A stretch of DNA of 64,000 nucleotides from an uncultured Pseudomonadota bacterium (GCA_900696485.1 CAADGG010000027.1:1-64000), one strand, 5' to 3'; counted from the stretch's first letter, positions 47,035-55,969 are shown. The notes: a model not told the origin generated them from the letters alone. Program-made: numbers and translations.

Positions 47035-49044
47035 CTACGGAGCCGTCGAGTCTCCGGCCTTCGGAGGGCTGCCGGCGTCCAGGTAGCCGAGTGCGCGCAG
47101 TCGAGCCCGGGTTTCCTCATCGAACGATTCCGCGGCGGCCGCGCGGTGACTCGCGCGCAGACGCTCGGCACGGGCCTCCTCGGCTGCGAGCTCGTTCCGG
47201 ATCCTGCTCGCGACGCGACGTCCCGCTTCCGATCGCAGGAGGTTGTCTCGCTCACCCGGATCCGCAGTGAGATCGAAAAGCCGCTCTTCCGGATCGATTC
47301 GTTCCAGCATCGCCTCTGCGCCCGTCTTCGGAAAGAGATGGCGCTCGGTCACCGTGCGCGGTGGAATGCGCCACGGCGAAATGTACTTGTAACGCGTGGT
47401 CCTCGCGAACATAGCGCCGGTGTTGCTGCTCGTTCCGAAGATAGGACCCTCCGGCCTGGCGGCAGGCCGACGATCGCGATCGAGCAATGGACGCCCCTCG
47501 AACGAGTCCGGTACGGGGATCCCGTGGATCGCGAGCACCGTCGGAGCCACATCGATCAGCTCCGCCAGCCCCTCGACCCGAGTGCCGGCATGCCGGTTGC
47601 GCGGCAGCTTCACGAGCAGCGGAATGGCGATGTCGGGTTCCGAGAGGAACAGGCCGTGTCCGACCTGGATCCCCCGCTCGAAGAGTCTCTCTCCATGATC
47701 CGAGGTCACGACGATCAGCGCCTCGTCATACCAACCCGCCTGCTTCAGGAAGCCGAGCAGATCGCCGATCGCGGCGTCCACGCTGGCCACACCCTCTTCG
47801 TAGGCGGCCACCAGATCCTCGAGGGATCGGAAGCGATCGAGTTCGAGATAATCGTGAACGCCGAGCGAGCGAAGCGTAGACAGGCGCTGCACCGATCCGG
47901 ACGAGATGGCGAGGTCCTGCCGATACCGTCCGGCGAAGGGAGCGCTGGACCCGTAAGGGCCGTGAACGTCCATGATGTGCCAGAACACGAAGACGCGTTG
48001 CGCCGAACCGCTCGCAAGCCATTCCCGCAAGTGCTCCTGCGTGATCGACGCGCCGCGGCGATCGAGATTCGGCGTCGCCGGTGGCGTTCCATGGAAATGC
48101 TGGAAGCCGCGCCGGAAGCCGCTCGTCACGAGCCACGGGCTATCGACGAAAGCCGCACTCGACCAACCTTGGTCGCTGAAACGCTCTGCGAGCGTCGACA
48201 GATCGGAAGACCACGTCGTTTGGCCGGTGGCTCCATGCACGAGCGGCGAAGTCGACGTGAGAAGCGATGCATGCGAAGGAATCGTCCACGGCGACGGCGA
48301 TCGCGCTGTCTCGAACACGATGCCGTCGCGAGCCAGCGCCTGGAGATGCGGGGTCGGCCGAAGACTTCCGTACGGTTCGATCCGGTCGGCGCGCAGGGTA
48401 TCGACGGAGATCAACAAGACGAGCGCGAGCGGACGTCGGCTCACGGTCCGTCGATAGAGGATTCGCGGATCGCCCCAGAATGCCCAGTCCCCGTCGCAGT
48501 GTCGGTTCGGGCCACAGGCCGTGCGCAGCTCCAGGGATGTGGTCGGCTGCGAACATCCGGCAAGCGACACGTCTCGATCGTCCCAACGCGGCGGTTCGCC
48601 GGGATCGGGCTTCGCGGCCTCCATCCGAAAGACCTGCCGGTCGTGGCCCGCCGGGTCTGCGCAGCGGATCTCGAAGACGGCGCCGTCGGTGGATGTCCGG
48701 CTCGCCTCGGGGGCGAGGAGCGGCGCCACCCGCAAGACGACGCCCTCCGAAACGGGAACGTCGGCGAAGCGATACGACGATGGCGGGTGCTGATACAACG
48801 CGAAGCGGCGGTCGAAACCGAGTTCGACGGAATGCGTCGCGAGTCTTTGCGCGCCGCCGGTCTCGATGCGTTGCGCGTCGCGGTCGCGGAGCGCGAGATG
48901 ATAGACGGCCGACGTGTCGAAGCTCCGCTCCCGCGTCCTCACCCAGACCGTGGCGGCCAGTCCCGCAATCGCGGTCAGGGCCAGGAACGAGGCGATGCGC
49001 GAGCGTCGCCAAGGCGGCACCCGAGTGCGGCATGCCTCGCGCAT
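47035..49044 (-). CDS. Membrane-anchored sulfatase-fold (alkaline phosphatase superfamily) protein with Thr nucleophile
   Basis: A 669-residue protein with one N-terminal membrane anchor (about 15-35), a roughly 180-residue N-terminal beta-rich domain, and a sulfatase-fold domain starting LLISVDTLRADRIEPYG. The nucleophile site reads SPWTIPSHASLL, so Thr replaces the Cys/Ser of CxPSR; this rules out a formylglycine sulfatase and resembles phospho-substituent transferases or hydrolases. Metal-site segments VVTSDHGERLFE and HGLFL are present. The ATG follows GGGAGGG. It is divergent from the PEP-CTERM gene. Substrate unknown; a glycan substituent is likely. Confidence 0.82.
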   Translation of the reverse strand: MREACRTRVPPWRRSRIASFLALTAIAGLAATVWVRTRERSFDTSAVYHLALRDRDAQRIETGGAQRLATHSVELGFDRRFALYQHPPSSYRFADVPVSEGVVLRVAPLLAPEASRTSTDGAVFEIRCADPAGHDRQVFRMEAAKPDPGEPPRWDDRDVSLAGCSQPTTSLELRTACGPNRHCDGDWAFWGDPRILYRRTVSRRPLALVLLISVDTLRADRIEPYGSLRPTPHLQALARDGIVFETARSPSPWTIPSHASLLTSTSPLVHGATGQTTWSSDLSTLAERFSDQGWSSAAFVDSPWLVTSGFRRGFQHFHGTPPATPNLDRRGASITQEHLREWLASGSAQRVFVFWHIMDVHGPYGSSAPFAGRYRQDLAISSGSVQRLSTLRSLGVHDYLELDRFRSLEDLVAAYEEGVASVDAAIGDLLGFLKQAGWYDEALIVVTSDHGERLFERGIQVGHGLFLSEPDIAIPLLVKLPRNRHAGTRVEGLAELIDVAPTVLAIHGIPVPDSFEGRPLLDRDRRPAARPEGPIFGTSSNTGAMFARTTRYKYISPWRIPPRTVTERHLFPKTGAEAMLERIDPEERLFDLTADPGERDNLLRSEAGRRVASRIRNELAAEEARAERLRASHRAAAAESFDEETRARLRALGYLDAGSPPKAGDSTAP

Positions 49045-49254
49045 CAGCCCTCCCACCGATCCGTCTTGCGCAGCCGCCCGAGGCTGCCGTCGTCTTCCGG
49101 CGGCGCCGCGACCGGGTCGACCGGATCGCCCTGGGGGGGCAGGATACCTGGTGGGCTCGGCGATCGCCTCCATGCGGGCAAAAGAATGCGCTCTTTCCTT
49201 CCGATCCATGCTCGAGGCGAGGTTCGATCGGGCGGCGTCCGGAAAGGAAGCTCC

Positions 49255-51597
49255 ATGAGGCTCTCGAAGACGGGAACGAAGCCGGTTTGCGCACGGAGAC
49301 CGCGCGCGAGGATCCTCCTCACAGGGGCGTTGCTGATCGCGCTCGGCTCGGGCACGCCGGGCCGCGGAGCTGCTGCGGTGATCTCCGTTCCCACCGGCGT
49401 CGAAACGCTGCAGGCGGCCATCGCCGCCGTCGCGGCAGACGGGGACGTGATCGAACTCGCGGCGGGAATCTATCCGTCGGCTTCCGCCTCCGAGACGCCC
49501 GATGGACAGCCCGGATTCTTCGTCTCGAACCGTCCGTATGACTTCACGATCCGCGCCGCACCGGGCGCCGCCGTCGTGCTCGACGGAGAGCAGCTCCGAC
49601 CGGTGTTCCGGCTGATGAACTCGAGCATCGACGAGGGCGGCGAGGTCCGCTTCGAAGGCATCACGTTTCGCAACGGGCACTCCCAGACCGTCGGCCTGAC
49701 GGCCGGCGTCACGATCCAGCGGGCGCGCGCATCGTTCTACGACTGCGCCTTCGACGACAATCGAACCCAGCACGCAACGACCGGCGGAGGAGGTGTGCAG
49801 GTGGCTCACGGCTCCGTGGTGACGTTCGAACGCTCGATCTGGTCGAACAACACGAGTCGCTACTTCGGCGGCGGTCTCACGGTCTCCGGGCGCTCCTCGG
49901 TCGCCGTCCGCGACTCGCAGTTCGTCGGCAACAGCAGCAACCCTCCCGGTCATCATCCGACGTCTGCGGGCGGTGGGATGCACGTCGTCGACTCGAGCGT
50001 CGACGTGATACGGACCCGTTTCGATGGCAATCGATCCAGTTTTGCCGGCGGCGGCTTCTACGCGCTCGGCACGTGGGACGATCCGGGAGGAGGCGTTCAG
50101 GCTACGATCGAGAACAGCACGTTCGTCGCCAACCGTGTAGCTCCTGACCCCGCGGTCGTGTTGAATGCTCCCTCCGAAGGGGGCGGCGTCCATGTCGAAG
50201 ACCTCGTTGCGCTCGTCGTTCGGAACAGCCGATTCAGCGCCAACGAAGCCGACATCGGCGGTGGGCTCAACGGCTATCGCGCCGACATCGAGGTTCGCGA
50301 TTCGGTGTTTCGAGGCAACCGGGCCCGCAGCGGTGCCGCAACGGGAACCAAGAGTCTCGGTGGTCAGATCGCCGTGGCCTCCAACGACGTCTCCGACGCC
50401 TCCACCGGCTTCGGCAGCTTCAACCGCCGCACGGCCCGGTTGCAGATCGAGGACTCCCTCCTCGAAGGCTCGGCGGGAAATCCATCCGTCTCTGCAGATG
50501 TCGGAGGTTGTCTCTTCGCCGTCGGCGATGCGAACCGGGCATTCGGACTGAGTGGCGTCGAGCCACAAGGGAGCATCGCAGAGAATCGTGCTCACGTGAC
50601 GCTGCGGCGCGTCGTCCTGCACGACTGCGACGTCGAACAGCACGCGGTGCCTGGCTCCGGGAGCGGCGGTGGGATGAGTGCCTGGGTCGCCGATCTAGAC
50701 CTGGAAGACGTGCTCATCGCCAACTCCGACGCATCCGGAGACGACAACGCGTCGGGCGGCGCCATCGCGCTCACGTCCCATACCCGTGCGGTGTTGACCC
50801 GGACGACGCTCGCCGGCAATCGCTCCGCACGCTTCGGCGGGGCGCTGTTCGCCCAGGGCGCGCATCTCGAGATTACCGATAGTGCATTCCTCGCCAACGA
50901 ACTGAGCCCCGGAGTCGACGAGCCCTGCTGGCCCTCCTCGACCGGATCGGCCCTGTTCGTCACCCCGTTTGCGGGCTCGGGAACACCGCCGGACCAGCCC
51001 GCAACGGGCTTCGTCGCCAACTCGCTCTTCAGCGACAACATCGGGCTCCCGATCTTCGACGACGACCGGCAGCCCGCTCCAATCAATGACACGCGCTATG
51101 ACGCCAACCAGGTCTTCGCGCCGAGCTTCGACGGGGCGTTTTTCACCAACGTGATCCCCAACCCGATCCCGCCCTTCTCCGTCTGCCTGAACGCGCAGCA
51201 GATGAGTGCTCTCGTCGTGGAGCGGAACGGGGGACCCAGCTCACCGAAGTCGAACGTGCCGAACGAGGATCTCGCAGCAGCTCCGGCGTACGCCGTGCTG
51301 ATCGCCGCCCCGTCTCGGATCCTGCGTGCCCATGCTGCGGGCGATCCGCCACCTTCCGGGACCGCCTGGCTCGGCTTCGCCTGGAGCGGGGAGCACGCCG
51401 AACTCGATGGGGCTGGGCTCGCGGAGCGTGCCGGCGTTCAGACTGCCGAGGCCGGCCTGCACACGCTGCACGTGGACGGCATCGCGATGGATGTCACGGT
51501 CCTGGTGCCCGAGCCCCCGCAAGGCTTCTCCCTCGCCCTGGGCATCGGGCTCCTCCACGTACTCGGGCGCCGAGCCTGGTCTCGGCCCGGTCCCTGA
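49255..51597 (+). CDS. PEP-CTERM beta-helix (polymorphic-repeat) exoprotein
   Basis: A 780-residue exported protein with an N-terminal signal (about 1-41, ILLTGALLIALGSG). A right-handed parallel beta-helix follows, made of repeats such as SFYDCAFDDNRT, GGGGVQVAHGS, RYFGGGLTVSG and FVGNSS, in the style of polymorphic outer-membrane proteins and pectate-lyase-like folds. The C terminus (751-780) reads VPEPPQGFSLALGIG, a hydrophobic run, then GRRAW: a PEP-CTERM sorting signal cut by exosortase in organisms making exopolysaccharide. No exosortase is in the window. ATG 49255 follows AAAGGA. It probably becomes part of the extracellular matrix. Confidence 0.85.
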   Translation: MRLSKTGTKPVCARRPRARILLTGALLIALGSGTPGRGAAAVISVPTGVETLQAAIAAVAADGDVIELAAGIYPSASASETPDGQPGFFVSNRPYDFTIRAAPGAAVVLDGEQLRPVFRLMNSSIDEGGEVRFEGITFRNGHSQTVGLTAGVTIQRARASFYDCAFDDNRTQHATTGGGGVQVAHGSVVTFERSIWSNNTSRYFGGGLTVSGRSSVAVRDSQFVGNSSNPPGHHPTSAGGGMHVVDSSVDVIRTRFDGNRSSFAGGGFYALGTWDDPGGGVQATIENSTFVANRVAPDPAVVLNAPSEGGGVHVEDLVALVVRNSRFSANEADIGGGLNGYRADIEVRDSVFRGNRARSGAATGTKSLGGQIAVASNDVSDASTGFGSFNRRTARLQIEDSLLEGSAGNPSVSADVGGCLFAVGDANRAFGLSGVEPQGSIAENRAHVTLRRVVLHDCDVEQHAVPGSGSGGGMSAWVADLDLEDVLIANSDASGDDNASGGAIALTSHTRAVLTRTTLAGNRSARFGGALFAQGAHLEITDSAFLANELSPGVDEPCWPSSTGSALFVTPFAGSGTPPDQPATGFVANSLFSDNIGLPIFDDDRQPAPINDTRYDANQVFAPSFDGAFFTNVIPNPIPPFSVCLNAQQMSALVVERNGGPSSPKSNVPNEDLAAAPAYAVLIAAPSRILRAHAAGDPPPSGTAWLGFAWSGEHAELDGAGLAERAGVQTAEAGLHTLHVDGIAMDVTVLVPEPPQGFSLALGIGLLHVLGRRAWSRPGP

Positions 51598-51604
51598 CGT
51601 CGGC

Positions 51605-51651
51605 TCGGCGGCCTGAACGGAAGCCGCCCGCCTTTCGGACGAGGCCGCCGA
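51605..51651. terminator. Hairpin between convergent genes
   Basis: TCGGCGGCCT (51605-51614) is perfectly complementary to AGGCCGCCGA (51642-51651), with a 27-base GC-rich loop that can fold further. It lies between the stops of the PEP-CTERM gene and the sulfatase-fold gene, so it may end both transcripts. Confidence 0.4.
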
Positions 51652-51663
51652 AGGTCCCGGTCG

Positions 51664-53124
51664 TCAGTCCTCCGCTTCGTCGCGAACGTATCCCAGAGCC
51701 TCGAGCGCCTGGTGGACGTGCTCGGGAACGGAGATCTCGTCCGCCGCACCGTCCGCCGCGCCCACCTCCGCGAGGTGTGCTTCGAGCTGCGCCGTGAGCG
51801 TTGCGACCAACTCGGGGTGGCGGGTCGAGCGATCCTGCTGCTCTGCGGGGTCGGTCTCGAGGTGATAGAGCCGTTTCTTGCTCGGTCGGCGCCATTCGAT
51901 CAGCTTCCATCCGTCTGCCCGCAGGATTCCGCGCTGTGAATTCCCCACCGTGTCGAAGTAGACCGCCTCACGCTTCGTCGCGCCCCCGAACACCGCAGAC
52001 AGGAAGCTCGTGCCCTGCACCCGTTCGGGAGCCGGAAACCCGATGCACTCGGCCAGCGTCGGGAGGAAGTCGACGTGCTGGACCAGCCCCAGCGCTCTTC
52101 CCGGCTGCACGCTCACGCCCTCTTCGCGGCCGCGACAGGACGGTCCCGCGCGCCCACGCATTTCGGGGAGCGACACGAAGAGCGGTACACGCATGAGCTC
52201 CTCGTAGTTCTGGGTATGAAGCATCCTGCCGTGATCCTGGAACTCTTCACCGTGATCCGACGTCAGGATGATGATCGTTCGCTCGAGCCGGCCGCGGGAT
52301 TCGAGGGCTTCGAGCAACATCCCCACCCGATCATCGGTGTATGCGAGCCCCGCATCGTACAGATCGGCGAGATGGCGCCGAGCTGCCGCCGAGACCGGAA
52401 TCTTCTCCCGGTTGAGAAGCGCAAGGTACATCGACGCCCAGACCTCTCCGTTTCCGGCACGGAAGGAGTCCGGCGGATCCCCGACGAAGCGATCCGAGAA
52501 ATCCGCAGGAGCCTCGTAGGGAAGATGGTCCCAGTCCGAGTGTGGATCGAAGAAGTGCGCGAACAGGAACAACGGTTCCTCCTCGATCCCGGAGATCCAG
52601 GACAGGATGTCCGCATTCGTCGCGTCGGCGTCACGGAAGGCATCGATGTCGTGAGCGAAGTCGTAGTGTTCGAAACCTCGAGAGAAACCGAACTCGGGCG
52701 AGAGGAAGTACGCATTGACGAAACCAGCCGTGTGGTAGCCGTGCGCGGAGAGCAGCTCGGCCAAGGTCGGGACGTCAGGCGAGAGAACCGTTCCACGTTT
52801 GACGAGTCCGTGGCTGATCGGGTAGCGGCCCGTGAAGAGCGAGCCGTGCGAGGGAAGCGTGTGCGGTGTCGGAGCGTAGGCGCGCTCGAAGACCATCGAA
52901 TCCCGGGCCAGCTCGGCGATTCGCGGCGTCGTCTCGCGCGCATAGCCGTAGGTCGTCAGATGATCGGCTCGAACCGTATCTACGCTGATCAACAGGACAT
53001 CCGGAGCTCGCCAGGCGTGCGTCTCCTCCCCGGCCCCGCACGACGTGCCGGCAGCGATCACCGCGACGAGGGCCAGGGCACACCGGATGCGGCCCGGGCC
53101 CGGTTTCGTCGAATTGCTTGCCAT
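51664..53124 (-). CDS. Lipoprotein of the sulfatase fold with Thr at the nucleophile position
   Basis: A 486-residue protein with a signal ending AGTSCGAG (likely lipidated Cys29) and a sulfatase-superfamily domain: VLLISVDTVRADHLTTYGY, the nucleophile site TPHTLPSHGSLFTGRYP (Thr instead of Cys/Ser), SDHGEEFQDHG and HVDFLPTLAE. As at 47035, the formylglycine motif is absent, so classic sulfatase activity is unlikely. The two proteins share this variant site but only this one is a lipoprotein. The ATG follows GGGGGAC. Phosphatase, phosphodiesterase or transferase activity on surface glycan is possible. Confidence 0.85.
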   Translation of the reverse strand: MASNSTKPGPGRIRCALALVAVIAAGTSCGAGEETHAWRAPDVLLISVDTVRADHLTTYGYARETTPRIAELARDSMVFERAYAPTPHTLPSHGSLFTGRYPISHGLVKRGTVLSPDVPTLAELLSAHGYHTAGFVNAYFLSPEFGFSRGFEHYDFAHDIDAFRDADATNADILSWISGIEEEPLFLFAHFFDPHSDWDHLPYEAPADFSDRFVGDPPDSFRAGNGEVWASMYLALLNREKIPVSAAARRHLADLYDAGLAYTDDRVGMLLEALESRGRLERTIIILTSDHGEEFQDHGRMLHTQNYEELMRVPLFVSLPEMRGRAGPSCRGREEGVSVQPGRALGLVQHVDFLPTLAECIGFPAPERVQGTSFLSAVFGGATKREAVYFDTVGNSQRGILRADGWKLIEWRRPSKKRLYHLETDPAEQQDRSTRHPELVATLTAQLEAHLAEVGAADGAADEISVPEHVHQALEALGYVRDEAED

Positions 53125-53219
53125 CGAGCGGAAGTCCCCCCTGGTTTCCGCGACTGCCCGCGCCGATCCGCCTGCATCCGCGGATCCGCGCCGGTCGCTC
53201 CGCGATCCGGGAGCGGAGT

Positions 53220-54461
53220 TCACGAACCCGACCGGAGACTGCGGGTCGGGCGGCCGGTGGTAGACTCGCACGCTCCACCGGCACCCGGCAACGCAGCGCA
53301 GACCTGCGGCAGGAGCGCGTCGAAGAGCAGCTCGGCCGCCAGCACGTTTCCGGCGGCGTTCCAATGCGAATCGCTCCCGAGATAGAGTGACCAGCCCCGC
53401 CGCTGGGCGCTGCGGAAGGCCGGCAGCAGATCCACGAAGGCGATGCCGTGCTCCGCACAGAACCCGCGGAGCAGTCGCTGAGCCCGGTCCCACTCGTAGT
53501 CCGAAGCTGCAAGCCCCGCGTGCTGGAGAAGTGCATCGCGCACGCCCGGGTCGAGCTGGACGGCATCGGGATAGGCGGCAACGAGGAACCCGACTCCCCG
53601 CTCCGCGAGCAGACCGCGCATCGCGCGAAGGCTCTCGAAGACGTAGTTCTCGTGGTGCCGAAAGCGGGCCGCCTGACTCGGGCGAGCGAACTCCATCCGG
53701 CGCTGCAGCCAGGCGAGGTAGGACTCCGAGAGCACCGGTGCGGAAAGCACTCGCTCGGCTGCGGACGGTGCGACATCGTGCACACGCTCGACGGCCGAGG
53801 GCCGGGCGAACTGCTCGCGCTGTCCGGCATCGACCCGGCGCAGCTCGCTCCACCGGTCCTCGGCGAACAGCGCAAGCCGGCTTTTCCACACCAGCGGCTG
53901 TCCGAAGAGAATCCAGTAGAACTGCTGTCCTGGCCGGATGTCGGTCGCTACGCCCCCGACGACGATCCGCATCCGATCCGGATCGGCATCGTAGAAGTCA
54001 TTGCCGGTGAAGAACCCGAGCACGACCAGATCGGGGCCATACTGCAGTCCGAACTTCCGCAGGATTTCAACTTGCTGCCCCGTGTGCGTCTGTGGATACC
54101 CGGCGTTGATCACCTCGATCCGGCGGTCGGGTAGCGCCTGCTGGAGTCTCTCCTCCAGCTTTCCGGCATAGTTGCCGTCCGGGCCGAAGGTCCAGTTGAA
54201 CGAGTCGCCGAGCACGAGCACCCGGAAACTGCCGGGCGCGCGCTCGTGGGGATAGTCACGGTCGTTGAAGCCGAACTCGTTCGCCGCGTGGGGCCCGTAC
54301 CGCGCATGGGAGCGCACGCGGAAGCCCACATCCGGGTCGAATCCGTAGAACGCACGTCCGAAGAAGACATCGTCGAAGGCGAGCAGAATGCCCTCGGCGA
54401 GGAGAAAGGTCGCGAGCGCCGCAGCGACCAGCTTCGCGAGCGTCACAAGGGCGCGCCTCAT
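53220..54461 (-). CDS. Membrane-anchored SGNH/GDSL-type hydrolase
   Basis: A 413-residue protein with one N-terminal membrane anchor (about 8-30) and an extracytoplasmic SGNH domain: block I VLVLGDSFNWTFG (catalytic Ser), NAGYPQTHTG (block II), FFTGNDFYD (block III Asn) and the C-terminal catalytic D-x-x-H in SDSHWNAAGN. Such proteins add or remove O-acyl groups on polysaccharides (AlgX/AlgJ and DltD-like relatives). The location among glycan genes suggests O-acetyl modification of the surface polymer. The first ATG gives the natural anchor. It lies 95 bases upstream of the sulfatase-fold lipoprotein gene. Confidence 0.85.
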   Translation of the reverse strand: MRRALVTLAKLVAAALATFLLAEGILLAFDDVFFGRAFYGFDPDVGFRVRSHARYGPHAANEFGFNDRDYPHERAPGSFRVLVLGDSFNWTFGPDGNYAGKLEERLQQALPDRRIEVINAGYPQTHTGQQVEILRKFGLQYGPDLVVLGFFTGNDFYDADPDRMRIVVGGVATDIRPGQQFYWILFGQPLVWKSRLALFAEDRWSELRRVDAGQREQFARPSAVERVHDVAPSAAERVLSAPVLSESYLAWLQRRMEFARPSQAARFRHHENYVFESLRAMRGLLAERGVGFLVAAYPDAVQLDPGVRDALLQHAGLAASDYEWDRAQRLLRGFCAEHGIAFVDLLPAFRSAQRRGWSLYLGSDSHWNAAGNVLAAELLFDALLPQVCAALPGAGGACESTTGRPTRSLRSGS

Positions 54462-54540
54462 CGGCCGACTCCGCGATCCGGGACTCCGCGGCCCATCGAG
54501 ATTCTCGGATGCCTCGCGAATCCGTGGTGGGTTGGATACG

Positions 54541-54580
54541 TTTTCGGCCCGGCCTCCCCCGAGGGAGACCGGGCCGAAAA
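54541..54580 (-). terminator. Long hairpin downstream of the FG-GAP gene
   Basis: Read on the minus strand, TTTTCGGCCCGGTCTCCC pairs with GGGAGGCCGGGCCGAAAA around a TCGG tetraloop: 18 pairs including one U-G. It begins 21 bases after the FG-GAP stop. The polarity is 5'-T4...A4-3', so no U tract follows the stem on either strand. A 3'-end stabiliser or factor-dependent terminator is more likely than a classic intrinsic one. Confidence 0.5.
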
Positions 54581-54601
54581 GAAGATCCGGATCCGTTCGC
54601 T

Positions 54602-55666
54602 CTACGGGAAGAGCGTGCCGCCACCCGTCCCGAGGAACGCCTGAGCCGTGCTCGCCACCCCGTTGATCAGGTTCAAGCGGATGCTCGCTCCACTCTGCGC
54701 GCCGAGATCGGTGTTGCCATCGCCCGACAGATCACCAGCGTAGCGGAGCGTATTTCCGCCGGCGCCGATGAAGCCGTTCAGCGACACGGCGACGCCGTTC
54801 AGCAGCGTGAGCCGGAAGCTGGGCGAGGCGTTGGACGCGATGTCGGCTTTGCCGTCGTTGTCGAAGTCGCCGATGAGCGTCACCGGGAAGCTGCCACCTC
54901 CGTTCGAGATGAAGCCCTGGCTTGCACTTGCGACGCCGTTCATCAGGTTGATCCGGGTGTTCGACGCACCGTTGAAGAACAGATCGGAGTTTCCGTCGCC
55001 ATCGGCGTCGCCGGTGGCTGCGACCAGCGTGTTGCCGCCGGATCCGATGAAGCCCTGGCTCGTAGCGGTCGTCCCGGCGAGCAGCGAGATGCGGATGTTC
55101 GACGTTCCACCGGCGATGTCGGCATTGCCGTCACCGTTGAAGTCGCCGATCGCCACGGCCGGGAAGGAGCCGCCGCCATTCGAGATGAAGCCCTGGCTCG
55201 TGCTCGAAACGCCGTTCATCAGGTTGATCCGGATGTTCGACGCGCCGTTCAGGATGAGGTCGGCATTGCCGTCACCGTTCGTGTCGGCCGCCGCGAGGAA
55301 CGTGTTGCCACCCGTGCCGAGGAAGCCCTGGCCCGTGCTGGTGGTCCCGTTCATCACGTTGAGACGGAGCTGAGTCCCGGCGCCGTTGACGAAGATCAGA
55401 TCGTCGTTGCCATCGCCGTTCAGGTCGCCGAGGCCGGCAAGCGTGTTCCCGCCGGTGCCGACGAAGCCCGTCTGCACCACGGTCGTCCCGTCCATCAGCT
55501 GGATGCGGACCGTGTTCGAGCCTGGGTTGAACACGACGAGGTCGGCCTTGTCGTCTCCGTTGAGGTCGAAGCCGAAGAACACCGTCGGACCCGCCGGCCC
55601 CGCCCATGCGCCCGGAGCCACGAGCACGGCGGCCGCCAGCAGGCTCATCCCTAGAAGCTTTCGCAT
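54602..55666 (-). CDS. Secreted FG-GAP/VCBS seven-repeat beta-propeller protein
   Basis: A 354-residue secreted protein: signal peptide MRKLLGMSLLAAAVLV..AWA (about 1-22), then seven repeats of about 47 residues. Each carries a calcium-type loop: DLNGDDKAD, DLNGDGNDD, DTNGDGNAD, DFNGDGNAD, DADGDGNSD, DFDNDGKAD, DLSGDGNTD, followed by a RIxLxxGT/NGV strand and QGFIGxGGNT. Seven blades imply a closed propeller made of nothing else, with no anchor or sorting tag. GGGAG precedes the ATG. The repeats are highly alike, suggesting recent internal duplication. A candidate promoter and a minisatellite lie upstream. Matrix adhesin or scaffold is a guess. Confidence 0.88.
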   Translation of the reverse strand: MRKLLGMSLLAAAVLVAPGAWAGPAGPTVFFGFDLNGDDKADLVVFNPGSNTVRIQLMDGTTVVQTGFVGTGGNTLAGLGDLNGDGNDDLIFVNGAGTQLRLNVMNGTTSTGQGFLGTGGNTFLAAADTNGDGNADLILNGASNIRINLMNGVSSTSQGFISNGGGSFPAVAIGDFNGDGNADIAGGTSNIRISLLAGTTATSQGFIGSGGNTLVAATGDADGDGNSDLFFNGASNTRINLMNGVASASQGFISNGGGSFPVTLIGDFDNDGKADIASNASPSFRLTLLNGVAVSLNGFIGAGGNTLRYAGDLSGDGNTDLGAQSGASIRLNLINGVASTAQAFLGTGGGTLFP

Positions 55667-55769
55667 CTTCCGACTCCCTTGCGTGTGGGACGGCGCCTGT
55701 CGAAGGACACCATCGCTGCGTTGACACCTTCCTCGACCGGATTCCGGTCTCGGGGTCTTCAGATCAAAG

Positions 55770-55916
55770 GCCTTCCAACCAGAAGAGGGCCTTCCAACCA
55801 GAAGAGGGCCTTCCAACCAGAGGTCTTAGAACCAGAGGTCTTAGAACCCAGAGGCCTTGGGACCCACAGTCCTTGGGACCCACAGTCCTGGGGACCCAGA
55901 AGCCTGGGGACCCACA
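55770..55916. repeat. Degenerate tandem repeat (minisatellite), about nine units of 15-19 bp
   Basis: Consecutive units begin GCCTT or GTCTT/GTCCT and contain ACC(C)A(C/G)A. Units of 19, 19, 15, 15, 16, 15, 16, 17 and 15 bp start at 55770, 55789, 55808, 55823, 55838, 55854, 55869, 55885 and 55902. Sequence drifts stepwise: CTTCCAACCAGAAGAG first, then CTTAGAACCAGAG, then CTTGGGACCCACA and CTGGGGACCCAGA. There are no spacers between units, so it is not a CRISPR. Confidence 0.9.
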
Positions 55917-55969
55917 GTCCTGCGACCGGGCATCGACCGATGGGCACAAAACCGCTCTGCAACGAGAAG

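Noticed and set aside
49176-49189. Sigma54 promoter upstream of the PEP-CTERM gene (GG-N10-GC)
   Set aside because: Only the GG and GC pairs match. In DNA this GC-rich such pairs occur by chance about once per 100 bases, and the rest of the consensus is absent.
47035-50643. A 1200-residue protein extending the sulfatase-fold frame antisense through the beta-helix gene
   Set aside because: The added part is a basic low-complexity shadow of the PEP-CTERM gene. The membrane-anchor start at 49044 has a good Shine-Dalgarno.
55770-55916. CRISPR-like array
   Set aside because: Units are 15-19 bp, directly abutting and degenerate, with no unique spacers and no cas genes anywhere in the window.
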